This document shows positions 42,252 through 53,221 of a DNA stretch of 64,000 nucleotides, one piece after another. Both the position numbers and the translations under genes were made by a program. Source of the DNA: Cylindrotheca closterium (taxonomy: Eukaryota > Bacillariophyta > Bacillariophyceae > Bacillariales > Bacillariaceae); the NCBI GenBank assembly GCA_933822405.4, contig CAKOGP040001847.1, positions 1-64,000 on the forward strand, given 5' to 3'. The number at the start of each line of letters is the position of its first letter. Positions within the stretch are counted from its first letter, which is position 1. Under the pieces are notes generated by a model. The model was not told the origin of the DNA and ran no database searches. It was given only the letters and a program-made list of their open reading frames with translations.

Positions 42252-44468
42252 ATGACGATCGAAATGACAAAAGCGCACTTTGACGACACTCTGGAGACAG
42301 TGTTGGCAGTCGCCGTTGGTGGAATTGTTTTCTGTGCCATGTGGATCATTTTTATCCTTGTGGACATTGAAGCCAGCAAGGTTTCCTTCTTTTCCGTGGA
42401 CGCTGTCGGCAAAGACATGGATTTGCAGCTCGATGTGACCACGGACGATGCCAACACTACTTCTAACGGCACCAATGGAATGGAAGTCGAACCTGAACGA
42501 CAGCAACAAAATTCAAATGAACCAGAAATCAAGGCAACACGGGGACGACGCGTCTCGTGTGGCTTTAAAATGATGCAAATAGGATCTGTCTTGTTGCTGA
42601 TCCTATTGACATATTTGTTATTGGTCGCTTCCAATGCTTCTGGATTTCTTTCGGCATTAGGTGCACTAGCAGTCTTTGGAATGTTTTTGCGATTCCAAAT
42701 TGGAGATGAGCTTAGAAGACAACGATGGGACCGACTGACCTTGATGGTCAGTCTGTTCCTATTGATTGCTTCCTTTTTGAATCTCTCGACCTATGCCTGG
42801 AAGTCCTTGGCGCAGGGAGAAATATACCTGGGACCTGCTCGTATCATTGGCTATGATATTTCGGCATACTCCAATACTACTACCAACGCTACCGACGTTC
42901 CAACGACTCGCACCAACCTGGTGGTCCAATGGGGAAGTGACTGGGGATGTCCATTCACTGGAGGCAAAGTATGTGAAGCGGAGGTTCATGGTGTCATGTG
43001 CGCTACAAAACCCAATGGTGGTGGTGGTAACGGCAACAATGGCAATGGTCGTCGCATGCAAAATAACCAAGCAGGCGGCAATGGTAATGGTAATGGCAAC
43101 GGCCAGCATACCAATACCAATGGAAATGGCAATGGCCAGCATACCAATACCAATGGAAATGGCAATGGCCAGCATACCAATACCAATGGACCGGTAGGTC
43201 ACCATCCGAATGGAAATGGAAATGGTACCCATGCTGGAAATGGCAACCACAACAACACTAGCAACAATTCAAATGAAGAAAAGCAACTCGAAAAAGAAAA
43301 CCAAGACTTGGAAAAGGAAAACGAAGAACTCAAGAAAGAGGTCGATGAACTCAAAGAAAAGGGTGACGAAGAGATTGATGAAATGGTGGATGGCGAAGAA
43401 GCCATTGAAGAAGAGGTATGTGACAAGATATCATCATTGTACATCATTTGTTTTGTTTTTTGTCTCGTTCTTGCCAATCACTTGTTGTATGATATTCTAA
43501 ACGTTTGTTGCCTGCTTGATTGCTTGTATGTGTGCTGTACAGTTGATTGGTGATGAATTGATCGAGGATGTGGATTTGATTGATGCCAATGAAGGCAAGG
43601 AGGAAGCACTCGCTGATGGTAGGTTCCAAATTCATTCTTTTTTACTCCATGCTCCATTATGTTTGCTTGCTTGCTTGCTTTGTAGTACACATACTCATGT
43701 TCGTCCATGTCTTGCTTGTTGCTTGCAGAGGATGAAATGGAAGAAGAAATGGACAAGAAGGATATCGAGGATGAGTTGAAAGACACGAATGATGATGGTG
43801 TCAAAGACGAATTGGAAAAGGATATTGACCTGCTCGATGAGGAAGAAGTTGAAACAGAAAAAGATTTGGACGCTGTTATTGACGAGGATGAGGAAATTGC
43901 CGATGAATATTCAGACTACGCAGACGAGTATTTTGACGAAGCCGACAAGGCAATTGATTCCGAGATTGATGAAATCTTTGACGAGGAAGATACCATGGAG
44001 GATATTGATGAAACCGAAGAAGAAATCGATGAGACGGAAGATCAACTGGATGAGGATGGTTTGAACTGGGACGAAATGACTTTTGAATACGATGATGACA
44101 TGTACGAAAATGAGTACTGGAACTACAACTGGGATTCGGCTTGGGGTGATTACGGTTGCGATGAACTGTTTCAATCGGATATCGAAGGTCAGGTCCACGA
44201 TGCTTCGATTCCTGCCGGTAGCGGTGACAGCTGGCCATTCATCAATATCTATGGCAGTTGCAAGCATTGTGATGCTTACATTATGGACTATTTCGCCGAA
44301 GAGGCCTTTGAAAAGCTCGATGACTATTTTGTTCAAGCTGTCTTGTTTATGGGCCTCGGATTCACTGGAATTGGAATGTCACTGATTGGTTTCATCAAGT
44401 ACAAGATGGAAGCTCCTGCCGAGAATCAAATTGAACTTTTGGGAAATAGTGCTGGAGTCATTGCTTAA
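42252..44468 (+). CDS. Acidic multi-pass membrane protein A
   Basis: Exons 42252-43415, 43543-43618 and 43729-44468; 659 residues. N-terminal membrane segment VGGIVFCAMWIIFILVDI, then a conserved DLQLDVTTDDAN, and further membrane segments at about 115-155 and 165-190. Next is a Cys-containing loop (WGSDWGCPFTGGKVCEAEV) and an Asn/Gly low-complexity tract with three 11-residue repeats (GNGQHTNTNGN). An extremely acidic coiled coil is encoded over the introns. A C-terminal module follows with EYWNYNWDSAWGDYGC, YGSCKHCDAY and a last membrane helix, ending in GNSAGVIA. No known family. A homologue lies immediately downstream. An acidic luminal or extracellular domain, perhaps metal- or mineral-binding, is only a guess. 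Confidence 0.75.
43100..43191 (+). repeat. 33-bp tandem coding repeat
   Basis: Three copies of a unit encoding GNGQHTNTNGN, with only one or two base differences between copies. Located in the Asn/Gly tract of gene A and absent from gene B, so it is a recent expansion. Confidence 0.8.
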
Positions 44469-44929
44469 AAAAACAGAATTGGCTGCCTGAAGATGCGGCA
44501 ATAATTTTATATATGATACACGGATATATGATGAGGATGGGATGCATCGCCCCCGCGGATTATTGGAACGTTTCCCTTTTTGGTGTAAATCTGCTGGACA
44601 ATGCCAACGAATTTTTGAAAACTGCATCAACTCATTCCCAAAACACGCTAGCCGGGCTGTGCGATATATATAGTACCATATACAAACGTAGAATTCTGCA
44701 CGTAAATAATTCAAGGTATATTTTGGGAACGTCTTTTTACATTGAAAATTGTTGTTGTGGACGTGAAACGCAAAACCAAAACTCATTTTGTCCAAATACC
44801 GAAGAAAGCCAATACAGATTGCATATTGCATATTGCAGTCTTCCTTTTGCACCAAAGGAACACAGAAATCAAAACAACCATCACAACAAGCTGAAGGACA
44901 AACGTTAGACAAAATACATAATCTAAAAC
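44469..44929. other. Spacer between the acidic membrane paralogues
   Basis: 460 bp with promoter and terminator functions implied for genes B and A. Nothing else recognised. Confidence 0.6.
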
Positions 44930-47248
44930 ATGACGGTCGAAATGACGACGGCTCACTTTGATGACACTCTGGAAACAGTTCTGTCGGCGTCATTCTGTGG
45001 CATTGTGTTCTGCGCCATGTGGCTTATTTTTATCCTTGTGGATATTGAAGCCAGCAAGGTTTCCTTTTTCACAGTTGACGTCAGTGGCAAAGACATGGAT
45101 TTGCAGCTCGATGTGACCACGGACGATGCCAATAGCGGCAATAACAACGACAACAACAACAACAATGGAACAGAAGCGGAATCAGAACCACAATCAAAAA
45201 GTGAACCAGAAATCAAAGCTAGACGTGGACGACGCGTCTCGTGTCAGTTCAAGCTGATGCAAGCTGGATCCGTGCTGTTGTTCATCCTGTTGACATACTT
45301 GTTGTTGGTCGCTTCGAACGCCTCGTGGTGGCTGTCAGCAGTGGGCGGTTTGGCAGTGTTTGGAATGTTTTTGCGTTTCCAAATTGGTGATGAGATCAGA
45401 CTACAAAGATGGGATCGATTGACGCTGATGATGAGCCTGTTATTGTTGATTGCTGCATTTCTGAATCATGCCACATATGCCTGGAAAGCCTTGGCACAAG
45501 GAGAAATCTACATGGGACCTGCCCGTATTTTAGACTATGATATGGGAGCGTTCAACAATACGATTAACGGTACCACCACTACTCGTACTAACTTGGTGGT
45601 TCAATGGGGAAGTGACTGGGGATGCCCATTCTCTGGTGGAAAAATTTGTGAAGCAGATGTAGAAGGAGTCATGTGCGCTGTCAAGCCGGGTTCCAATCGC
45701 CGCCGCAGACAAACTCGTACCCTTGTGAACAATCAAGCGGGGGTTACACATTCTAGTGGTGGCAATGGACCTGGGAACAATCATCATCAGCAGCAGCAGA
45801 ACGGTGCAGGACACAATGGAAACGCGGTACCCCAAGGAAATGGCACTCATGCTGGATGGGGAAAGAACAACTCCACCACCACCACCAACAACAACAACAA
45901 TAATGAAGAGTTGAAGCTTGAGAACGAAAATCAAGATTTGGAGAAGGAGAATGAAGAGCTAAAGGAGGAGATCGAGGCGCTGAAGGAAAAAGAAGACGAA
46001 CAGGTTGATGAAATGATCGATGGCGAAACGGCCGTTGAAGAAGAGGTACGAACGTTTGACATTTTTCGTGACACGATGTTGGCCTGACATGAAGCTCAAT
46101 ATACTGTGCATGATGGCTATAGATGCTTGGAGAGCAACTGGAAGAGGATGTAGATATTATCAACACCAATGAGGAGAAAGAAGAAGCTCTAGCAGACGGT
46201 ACGATTTTGTTGCTATTTTCCGTGCTTACCATTGTTTGTATGGCACACTCGCTCATTTGGAATTGATTTTATTTTTTTAGAGGATGAAATGGAAGAAACA
46301 ATGGACAAGGATGAGATTAAGGATGAGTTGAAAAACACGAATGATGACAGTGTCAAGGTACGTGACACTGTATTTACCAATACGGCACTCGTAACAATAG
46401 ACCATGCCGCTAATTCTGGTTTCGTTCTATCCACCTTATCAGGACGAATTGGAAAAAGATATTGACCTCCTTGACGAAGAGACAGCTGAAACGGAGAAGG
46501 ACCTTGACGAAGTTTTGGATGAAGACGCGGATCTGGCCGACGAGTACGAAGGTAGGTCAAGTACAATAGTGCGTATACAGCTGCTTTTTTCGGTTCATCT
46601 CCATATTCCCACTTGCCTTCTTTCCTATTTTATCCTTTAGAGTTTGCCGACGAAGAGTATGATGAAGCGGTTGACGAGTTTGATGCTGAAATTGACGAAA
46701 TGTTCGATGAGGAAGACTCCAACACGGACTTGGATGAAATCGAAGCTGAACTCGACGAAACTGAAGAACAACTAGATGAGGACGAAGGCAGCAGTAGCGG
46801 TGGGTCTAACCAGAACCAGCATTCAGAAGCAACTGACGATTGGACTTGGGATGATATGTCTTTTGAATATGACGATGACATGTTTGAAAACGAATATTGG
46901 AACTACGACTGGGACTCTGCTTGGGGAGAATATGGTTGCGGTGATCTCTTTGAAACTGAAGTTTCAGGACAGGTACACGATCCATCGATCCCAGCTGGTA
47001 AAGATGACGATTGGCCATTCATCAATATTTACGGCAGTTGTAAATATTGTGATGCTTACGTCTTGGATTACTTTGCAGAAGAGGCATTTGAAAGACTGGA
47101 TGAATACGTGCTCAGAGGGGTTGTCTTCATGGGTCTTGCATTCACAGGTATCCTGATATCATTTGTAGGCTTCGTCAAGTACAAGCTGGCTCCACCAGCA
47201 GAGAACCAAATCGAACTGCTGGGAAGCGAGGCTGGGGTTATTGCTTAG
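44930..47248 (+). CDS. Acidic multi-pass membrane protein B
   Basis: Five exons: 44930-46045, 46123-46198, 46281-46357, 46443-46551 and 46641-47248; 661 residues. Collinear with protein A throughout: N-terminal helix, SKVSFFTVDVSGKDMDL, RGRRVSCQFKLMQAGS, the WGSDWGCPFSGGKICEAD loop, an Asn/Gln-rich tract, the acidic coiled coil, then EYWNYDWDSAWGEYGC, YGSCKYCDAY and the final helix with GSEAGVIA. Its first two introns share position and phase with gene A; introns 3 and 4 have no counterpart in A, whose third exon is continuous. Splice sites were chosen by alignment to A. Same unknown role. Confidence 0.75.
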
Positions 47249-47817
47249 CTATTATTTCAAAATAATTGATGTAGTACTACTTTTTTTGATTTGGTCGTGT
47301 GGCAAAAAACAAGTGAATGAACGATCGATAGCGTTGATAGATGGAAACGGATCTCGTACAAAAGAAAACCATGTTGCTTCACTCAACTTTGTCATTTCAC
47401 TTTTTGTTATTTCAATAATGTCGAGCCTACCGGGTACGCGTAGTCCAGAATGTATCATTACAGTACCTGGTACTTGGTACTCTCACAATAATATTGAAAA
47501 TTGAATATTGACTATTGTCCTATTCAAAAACTGGTCGGATGGATCGGCAATACACGGTCTTGCTGGCGTCCGTGACAACAAAAACACAAGATGCTGCAAC
47601 ATCAAACGAGAGCATCACACACAGCCTTGTTGGAAAGAGCAGAAACTATACCGAATTTGATAGAAACCAGCCAATCGCTTTCATTGGCACATCTTTGCTA
47701 TTGCCCAAGTACAATACCGCAGATTGATTGAATCAACGAAGAAAAGTTCACATTCCAGAAGCAATTCAACAACAACAACAACCCATTTCCAACTCTGCAA
47801 CATCCATCGTAGATACA
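47249..47817. other. Intergenic, no gene seen
   Basis: 3' region of gene B and promoter of the U1-C-like gene. Contains a CAA run (47767-47781) in the likely leader. Confidence 0.6.
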
Positions 47818-48511
47818 ATGCCTCGTTTCTTTGACGATTATTCGAATACCTACTTGACTCATGACAGTTCCGCTGGCCGTAAGCAACAACGGCGAGGTTG
47901 GAAATTTCGAGAAAATTTCAAATTGCATTACGGTGACCACATTGATGATTGGCGTAAGTACAATACTGTATATGGCTTTTTGGCAAACTGTGGTTTCTAC
48001 AAAAGGACACTTGACTAATATTTTGCTTCCATTGTTTCAATAATATTTTATAGGAAAAGGACCAATGGGTTTGGCGTCAGCACAACAGGCATATATTAAA
48101 GCAATGGGTATCAATGATCCCATGATTCCTCCTCTCCCGGATCATTGGAAGCAAGAGGCGGACGATGTGACTGGGATTTTGTATTATTTCAATACCATGA
48201 CCAAGGAACGATCTTGGGTGAGACCAGGATTCTTTCCACCCCCGCCACCAGGGGTCATGGGTCGAGGACCACCACCACCCCGAGGAGGATTCAATCAGGG
48301 AGGAGGAGGATTTCCGCCACAAGGCAATTTCAATCGGGGTCCGCCACCACCGCCAATGATGCAGCAGAGGCCACCCTATGGAGGCCCACCGCCGCCAATG
48401 CAAGGAGGCCCCCCCCCTCCATTTTCAGGTGGTCTTCCTCCGCCCCCACCGGGACAGTATGGGGGACCACCTCCACCGAATAACTTTCAGCGGCCACCAC
48501 CAAGATATTAG
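47818..48511 (+). CDS. U1-C-like protein without zinc ligands, fused to a WW domain
   Basis: Exons 47818-47953 and 48054-48511 (100-bp intron), 197 residues. The first 40 residues align without gaps to the N-terminal zinc finger of the U1 snRNP C protein ([18 protein letters not shown], then GWKFRENFK). All four zinc ligands are replaced: C6 to D, C9 to S, H24 to Q and H30 to F. Residues 74-104 form a WW domain (W77, YYFN, W100), and the rest is Pro/Gly-rich (PPPP...RGG). U1-C stabilises 5' splice-site recognition, and WW domains bind proline-rich splicing factors, so a spliceosome-associated role is plausible. It may be a specialised paralogue beside a normal U1-C elsewhere. The intron starts in the hinge between the two parts. 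Confidence 0.75.
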
Positions 48512-48870
48512 ATCGAATCAAATAAGGTGGACAATAAGTCATGCATGTTCCTGAAGTAGGCCCGAGTTTCTTGGATAATGACTAAAGACATCCGTCTCAC
48601 AGCAAACAATACAAAACTAGTACTTCATTGTAATTGATGAACCCCGAGTAATATTATGGAGTAGGCCTGCCGTAATGTAATTTACAATACAGATCGATCG
48701 TCGAGTCGACGAGGTCAACGGTTTTAAGTCGTGGCATAATCTTTTGCATAGCGATGCGTTCGCAATGTTACTGCATTATTGTTTCGGAACACAACCACAC
48801 ATACTTCAAGCAGATAGAATGCTGAACGCATACCGGTGATTGTATTTGTATATATCACATATTGAATAGT
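48512..48870. other. Intergenic, no gene seen
   Basis: 3' region of the U1-C-like gene and promoter of the oxidase. Confidence 0.6.
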
Positions 48871-51054
48871 ATGGCTAAGAAACCATTTACCATGGAAAAA
48901 GAGAGCAAAGACTTGTTGCAAACATGCGTTCCAGGAGTCACCGTCTCCACAACACATGATTCTTGTACTGATTCCCCCCGATTGTTTCACTACTATCACA
49001 GCTATCAGACTTTGTACGTGGAAGATGACGAGTACAATGATGATGCTGATGATGATGAAGGCAGTCCTATGTATCATTCTTCTCCCATCACACAGCATGT
49101 GCCTCGGCTAGAAGAACAACGACAACGGAATCGAATCATACTCTTGATTCGTCTGTCGTTGTTGTTGAGTGCAGTTTGGTTCTATTGTTACAATTCTTCT
49201 ACCACAACCAACAGCAACGAAAGTCAATCAAACCATTCGTCACTTCCAACCTGGACGGTAGAAAATGAAACCGCAACAAATGCTACTCGTGTTGGTGACG
49301 ATCGTCAAGACCACATCTTGACCGCACTCAAGAATTTGGACGAAGATATTCAGGGGGATATTGTCCTTGCCTCTACCAAGCAAAAGTTTCAAATGGCGGC
49401 CAAAGTGTGGTCCTTGGGACGAGAGCCGCCACTTGCCGTGGTGGAAGCTTTTAGTATACAAGATGTGGCGTTGGCCGTCCCCATTTTGGCGGGACTCTCC
49501 AAGGAATACTCGCTCGAATTTCGTGTCAAGTCGGGAGGTCACTCATTCGATGGGGCCAGTACTGTCCAAGGGGGAGTCATGCTCTCCTTGGCCAAATTGA
49601 ATGCCATGACACTCTCGTGGGATCCCGAAAACGATGACGATGATGATGCTAATCAGACGCAAAGAATGAAAATGACAACGACTCCACAACACCGGAAGCA
49701 GCAACAACAAGATCCATCACCCAAGACGGTCATTGTGCAATCTGGTGTCAAAATGGAAGACTTCTTGGGAACCGTATTGGACCAGCACGGATACGAGTCA
49801 GTGGTATCCTCGGCTGCTGGCGTAGCCTTTGGTGGCTTTTTGCTGGGAGGTGGCTATGGTTCTACTTCCAGGCTTCATGGATTGGCCATGGATCAAGTTA
49901 TCAGGATCAAGGCCGTGCTAGTGAATGGAACCGTGGTAGATGTGTATGCACCAAACGCAACGACGACAAGAACTAGCTTTAGCAGTAGAAGTAGTCAAGA
50001 CAATGACAATGATGACCTCTTTTGGGGACTCCTCGGGGCAGGAGGTGGCAACTTTGCAGTGGCAGTCGAGTATGAACTCAAGGTGTATCCCTCCAAGGAT
50101 ATGAAATTGGGTGCCAAGGTGAAAATGCCAATTTCTTACTTGACACAGTTCTTGCAAAAGGTGGGAGAAAAAGAACCAAAATTGGATGACAGGTTTATTG
50201 CTTCTGTAGAAGAGTTTGAATTAAGTGGTGGGGGCTCTTCCCCAGATGGTGGTGAGGATGATACTCGTTCCTTCCAATCCAAACTTTTGAAATTGAAATC
50301 CGAAGCCAAGAATGGCTATCGTTTTTCTCGTCTAGGCAAGACGAATAATAATGATGATCAGTACAATGATACTGAAGAGGAAGGAACTGCAACGGTGACA
50401 TTACACTGGATGGGGGACTCCAATGGTGGAAGCGACGACGGAGAGGTTGGAATGGACTACATTAACCAGAATGTTGTGTCTCTGATTCCACAAAAGGTCC
50501 GCAAGGATGTGACAGTCAGCTATTATTATTTCTCTTGGTCCGGGATTACTCGACAAAAGGAACAATCCGAGACTTGGAGGACAGTCTGGGCGGCCCAAGC
50601 GTGGAATGGCTTTTTAATGCCCGAAAATAATACTGCTGCTGTTTGGCAAAGCATCTACAAGGATATGATGACCATGTTTCAGTACTGCACCTTTTTGGTT
50701 CCCAATATCGAACTTTGGGGTGGTGCCATTTCACAACGTACTAACAATGAAACAGCCTTTGCACATCGGCAAGCGGTCTACAATGTGGGAGTCCGACTAA
50801 TGGTGCCAAATGGTACCAAAGAGGAGCAACATTTCTCTGAAGATCAATCGGCATTGGTGAGTGCAGTATGGCCATCGATTGCAAAGCATTTGCAAGGAGT
50901 CTATGTGAATTATCCAATGTCCAGCTTGGCCAAGGAAGACTATCCCAATGCCTACTGGGGCGATAATTTGGATCGCCTCGTCAAACTGAAGGATCAATTT
51001 GATCCTGATAACTATTTGCACCATCCTCACAGCGTGCCAAGTGCAAAGAAATGA
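48871..51054 (+). CDS. Membrane-anchored berberine-bridge-type FAD oxidase
   Basis: 727 residues, single exon, ATG 48871. An acidic N-terminal tail precedes one membrane anchor (IILLIRLSLLLSAVWFYCY), so the catalytic part should face the lumen or exterior. The FAD-binding domain has VKSGGHSFDGAST with His224 at the position of the 8-alpha covalent FAD link, then AGVAFGGFLLGGGYGSTSRL, FWGLLGAGGGNFAVAVEYEL, and the C-terminal YWGDNLDRLVKLKDQFDPDN of the BBE domain. The second covalent site (Cys before GGHxxGGG in bicovalent enzymes) is absent, so single-link FAD is predicted. Substrates in this family are sugars or alcohols; none can be named here. Confidence 0.85.
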   Translation: MAKKPFTMEKESKDLLQTCVPGVTVSTTHDSCTDSPRLFHYYHSYQTLYVEDDEYNDDADDDEGSPMYHSSPITQHVPRLEEQRQRNRIILLIRLSLLLSAVWFYCYNSSTTTNSNESQSNHSSLPTWTVENETATNATRVGDDRQDHILTALKNLDEDIQGDIVLASTKQKFQMAAKVWSLGREPPLAVVEAFSIQDVALAVPILAGLSKEYSLEFRVKSGGHSFDGASTVQGGVMLSLAKLNAMTLSWDPENDDDDDANQTQRMKMTTTPQHRKQQQQDPSPKTVIVQSGVKMEDFLGTVLDQHGYESVVSSAAGVAFGGFLLGGGYGSTSRLHGLAMDQVIRIKAVLVNGTVVDVYAPNATTTRTSFSSRSSQDNDNDDLFWGLLGAGGGNFAVAVEYELKVYPSKDMKLGAKVKMPISYLTQFLQKVGEKEPKLDDRFIASVEEFELSGGGSSPDGGEDDTRSFQSKLLKLKSEAKNGYRFSRLGKTNNNDDQYNDTEEEGTATVTLHWMGDSNGGSDDGEVGMDYINQNVVSLIPQKVRKDVTVSYYYFSWSGITRQKEQSETWRTVWAAQAWNGFLMPENNTAAVWQSIYKDMMTMFQYCTFLVPNIELWGGAISQRTNNETAFAHRQAVYNVGVRLMVPNGTKEEQHFSEDQSALVSAVWPSIAKHLQGVYVNYPMSSLAKEDYPNAYWGDNLDRLVKLKDQFDPDNYLHHPHSVPSAKK

Positions 51055-51144
51055 ATTTGCATTGTGAGCAGTAAAATTGTATTTTAGATTGTACATAATA
51101 TGTCAACATTTGTTGGATGATCAGTGGCTGGTTTCTATTACTAG

Positions 51145-52353
51145 CTAGCATTCAAGACATAGCACATGATGTTTAGGGGTGCATTCGGTAGGATTCAGCT
51201 TCCACATGCTAACCTCTTTGAAGCCACTTTCTTTCGCCCACAAGGCTCGATCATACTCGATCAAACATTTGGCTTCGTAGTTGCCTAAATCGTCAGCACT
51301 CTTGCTGAGCTGACCCAGATATTCATCTTGACTCATGATTCCTCGAAAGCTGGAACTTCGTGGGTATTGGTACCCACCTGTAGTTTTGGATGTCATGGCG
51401 CCATTGCAACATGGACAAACTATACAAGTTGCACCACGTCTCAAACACAATTCCATTACCATATCAGTGAATGAACCACAACAATGCAGTCCTATCCCCA
51501 CGTCAAACGCTACAACCTCGTTATTTCCACTGCCAGCATTGTTTGCATCTAACGTGGGACAAAAGTCGTTGAGATTCTGCGGAGAGAATGTGTATTGCAT
51601 GACCTCCACATTTGTAAGTCCAGCTTCTTTGGATCGTCGCTCCGCTAGCTTGAGTGGGTATGGCTTCATATCCACCAAGATAAATCGAACGTTTTCAAAG
51701 TAGGCTGCCAAGGCCAGACACAGATTGCCTGACCCGCAGCCAAAGTCTACCACAGTGAGAGGCTTGTTGTTCGCGGGTCGTTTCTTCAATATCCGCGTTA
51801 ATAAGAAAGCAAAGTTCTCAATTTGCCAAGCCTTCCGTTGGCCACGCCGAGCACTCAGGAGGGAAACTCCGGCTGTATCATCCATACCCCGTCCATGTTT
51901 GGTCCACATTTCTTCCTTCTCTGTTTCCGTTATCTTTCCCATTTCTTGCATGACAGCAAGTTTCTTCTTGTACTTTGTTTGATATTTCTTGTCTCTGTCC
52001 AGTTTGGGGTCATCGGCTATAGCTTTGTCCATGACAGCTCTGCACGGATCGCACATGCATGGAACTTTGCTCCAAAAGTGGTTCTTTGCATTTGGATCCA
52101 AAGGTATCGACGAGTATAGATTCTCCACTTTGGATGCGGAAGGGTCACCATCCATAGATTCTATCATTCTATTCATCAACTCGGTGAGAGCATTTTGTTT
52201 GCGGTCTTGATTTCTTTTTCGTTGTCGTCTCTTGTGCAAGCGATGTTTGGATACCGGTGGTTCTTCTTGGGCATTTGAGGAAGGATCATCTAGAATCTCT
52301 TTTCGCTTGTTCTTGCCAGATTCTACCTTTTGTTCGCTCTGGCTCATCATCAT
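51145..52353 (-). CDS. GSTCD-type SAM methyltransferase
   Basis: 402 residues, single exon. A Lys/Arg-rich N-terminus suggests nuclear or nucleolar location (HKRRQRKRNQDRKQ). A Cys pair motif CMCDPCRAV follows. The SAM-binding domain starts VVDFGCGSGNLCLALAAYF and includes LVDMKPYPLKLAERR. Then come HCCGSFTDMVMELCL and CIVCPCCNGAM, typical of the methyltransferase domain found in GSTCD and related proteins. The glutathione transferase-like N-terminal domain of animal GSTCD is missing. An RNA substrate is likely by family, unproven here. Confidence 0.8.
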   Translation of the reverse strand: MMMSQSEQKVESGKNKRKEILDDPSSNAQEEPPVSKHRLHKRRQRKRNQDRKQNALTELMNRMIESMDGDPSASKVENLYSSIPLDPNAKNHFWSKVPCMCDPCRAVMDKAIADDPKLDRDKKYQTKYKKKLAVMQEMGKITETEKEEMWTKHGRGMDDTAGVSLLSARRGQRKAWQIENFAFLLTRILKKRPANNKPLTVVDFGCGSGNLCLALAAYFENVRFILVDMKPYPLKLAERRSKEAGLTNVEVMQYTFSPQNLNDFCPTLDANNAGSGNNEVVAFDVGIGLHCCGSFTDMVMELCLRRGATCIVCPCCNGAMTSKTTGGYQYPRSSSFRGIMSQDEYLGQLSKSADDLGNYEAKCLIEYDRALWAKESGFKEVSMWKLNPTECTPKHHVLCLEC

Positions 52354-53221
52354 TGACGTACGCTGCTTGGTTCGATGACGCAGTGACTCCTCTTCTCTTC
52401 ATCCGGTTCAGACATTGGCATTTTGTGTTTGGTGGTTGGGTTCTTTTTCGTTACACGGTCAATCATTGACAACGAGCAAGCGACCAGACCGTCAGCCGAT
52501 CATGCGCGACCAGCAACATGCGGTTCTTATGAGACTTTCATTGCCAACTTCCGTCAGCCTGAATGGTCCCGCGACCAACAACTTGTACCTTCAAAGTCAT
52601 GTAATAATAAATTTTGAGAAAGCCATCTTTGAAAGAGTAAAGAAGTCGTTGCACTAAAGTAAATTTGTAATCGATGCTTTCGTCACAATAGAAAATGTGT
52701 AGTCGAAGCGTGCCATTTCATCAATCATAAAAGATACTGTAGTTTTAGAGAGGTAATGGATGTAAAAGTCTCCAAAAAAGAGAAGGGAGTGAGTGAAGTA
52801 CAAACTGATGCAATCGAGCTCACACACTTCACGATAGCCATATTATGAAAAAAAGGTAACACACCATGCGGCGAACTTGGACATGATATCGCATACAGCA
52901 CCACGTCATGTTCTTATGCAGGAAAAAGGTGCAAATTTGACGCAACCAGCAGAAAAAGATCGTAGCACCTATTTATGGGGGAGAAGGTTGTGCGTGGCTT
53001 CGAGGTATCGTCTCATAAGTAGAGATGCGTTGAGGTCCTCAGGCCCTATCTTTTGACACGTGCAAACTTGATAATTTGTCTGTGATAAAAAATCTGAACG
53101 GCACTCGAACACGTGTGAGGTAGTCGTTTCAAACCACAGTTCATCCTCTGATGAGACGCCCTCTAGGAGGAGTATATACAATATACCGGTATAATACCGA
53201 ATGGATGCATAGAACCGAAGG
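52354..53221. other. Divergent intergenic region
   Basis: 870 bp between the methyltransferase and the ankyrin gene. AT-rich with a TATA-like run near 53174. No gene recognised. Confidence 0.6.

Noticed and set aside
44513..44993. Two overlapping ORFs of 130-200 codons on opposite strands
   Set aside because: Neither has a domain or start context, and the region is the spacer and first exon of acidic membrane gene B.
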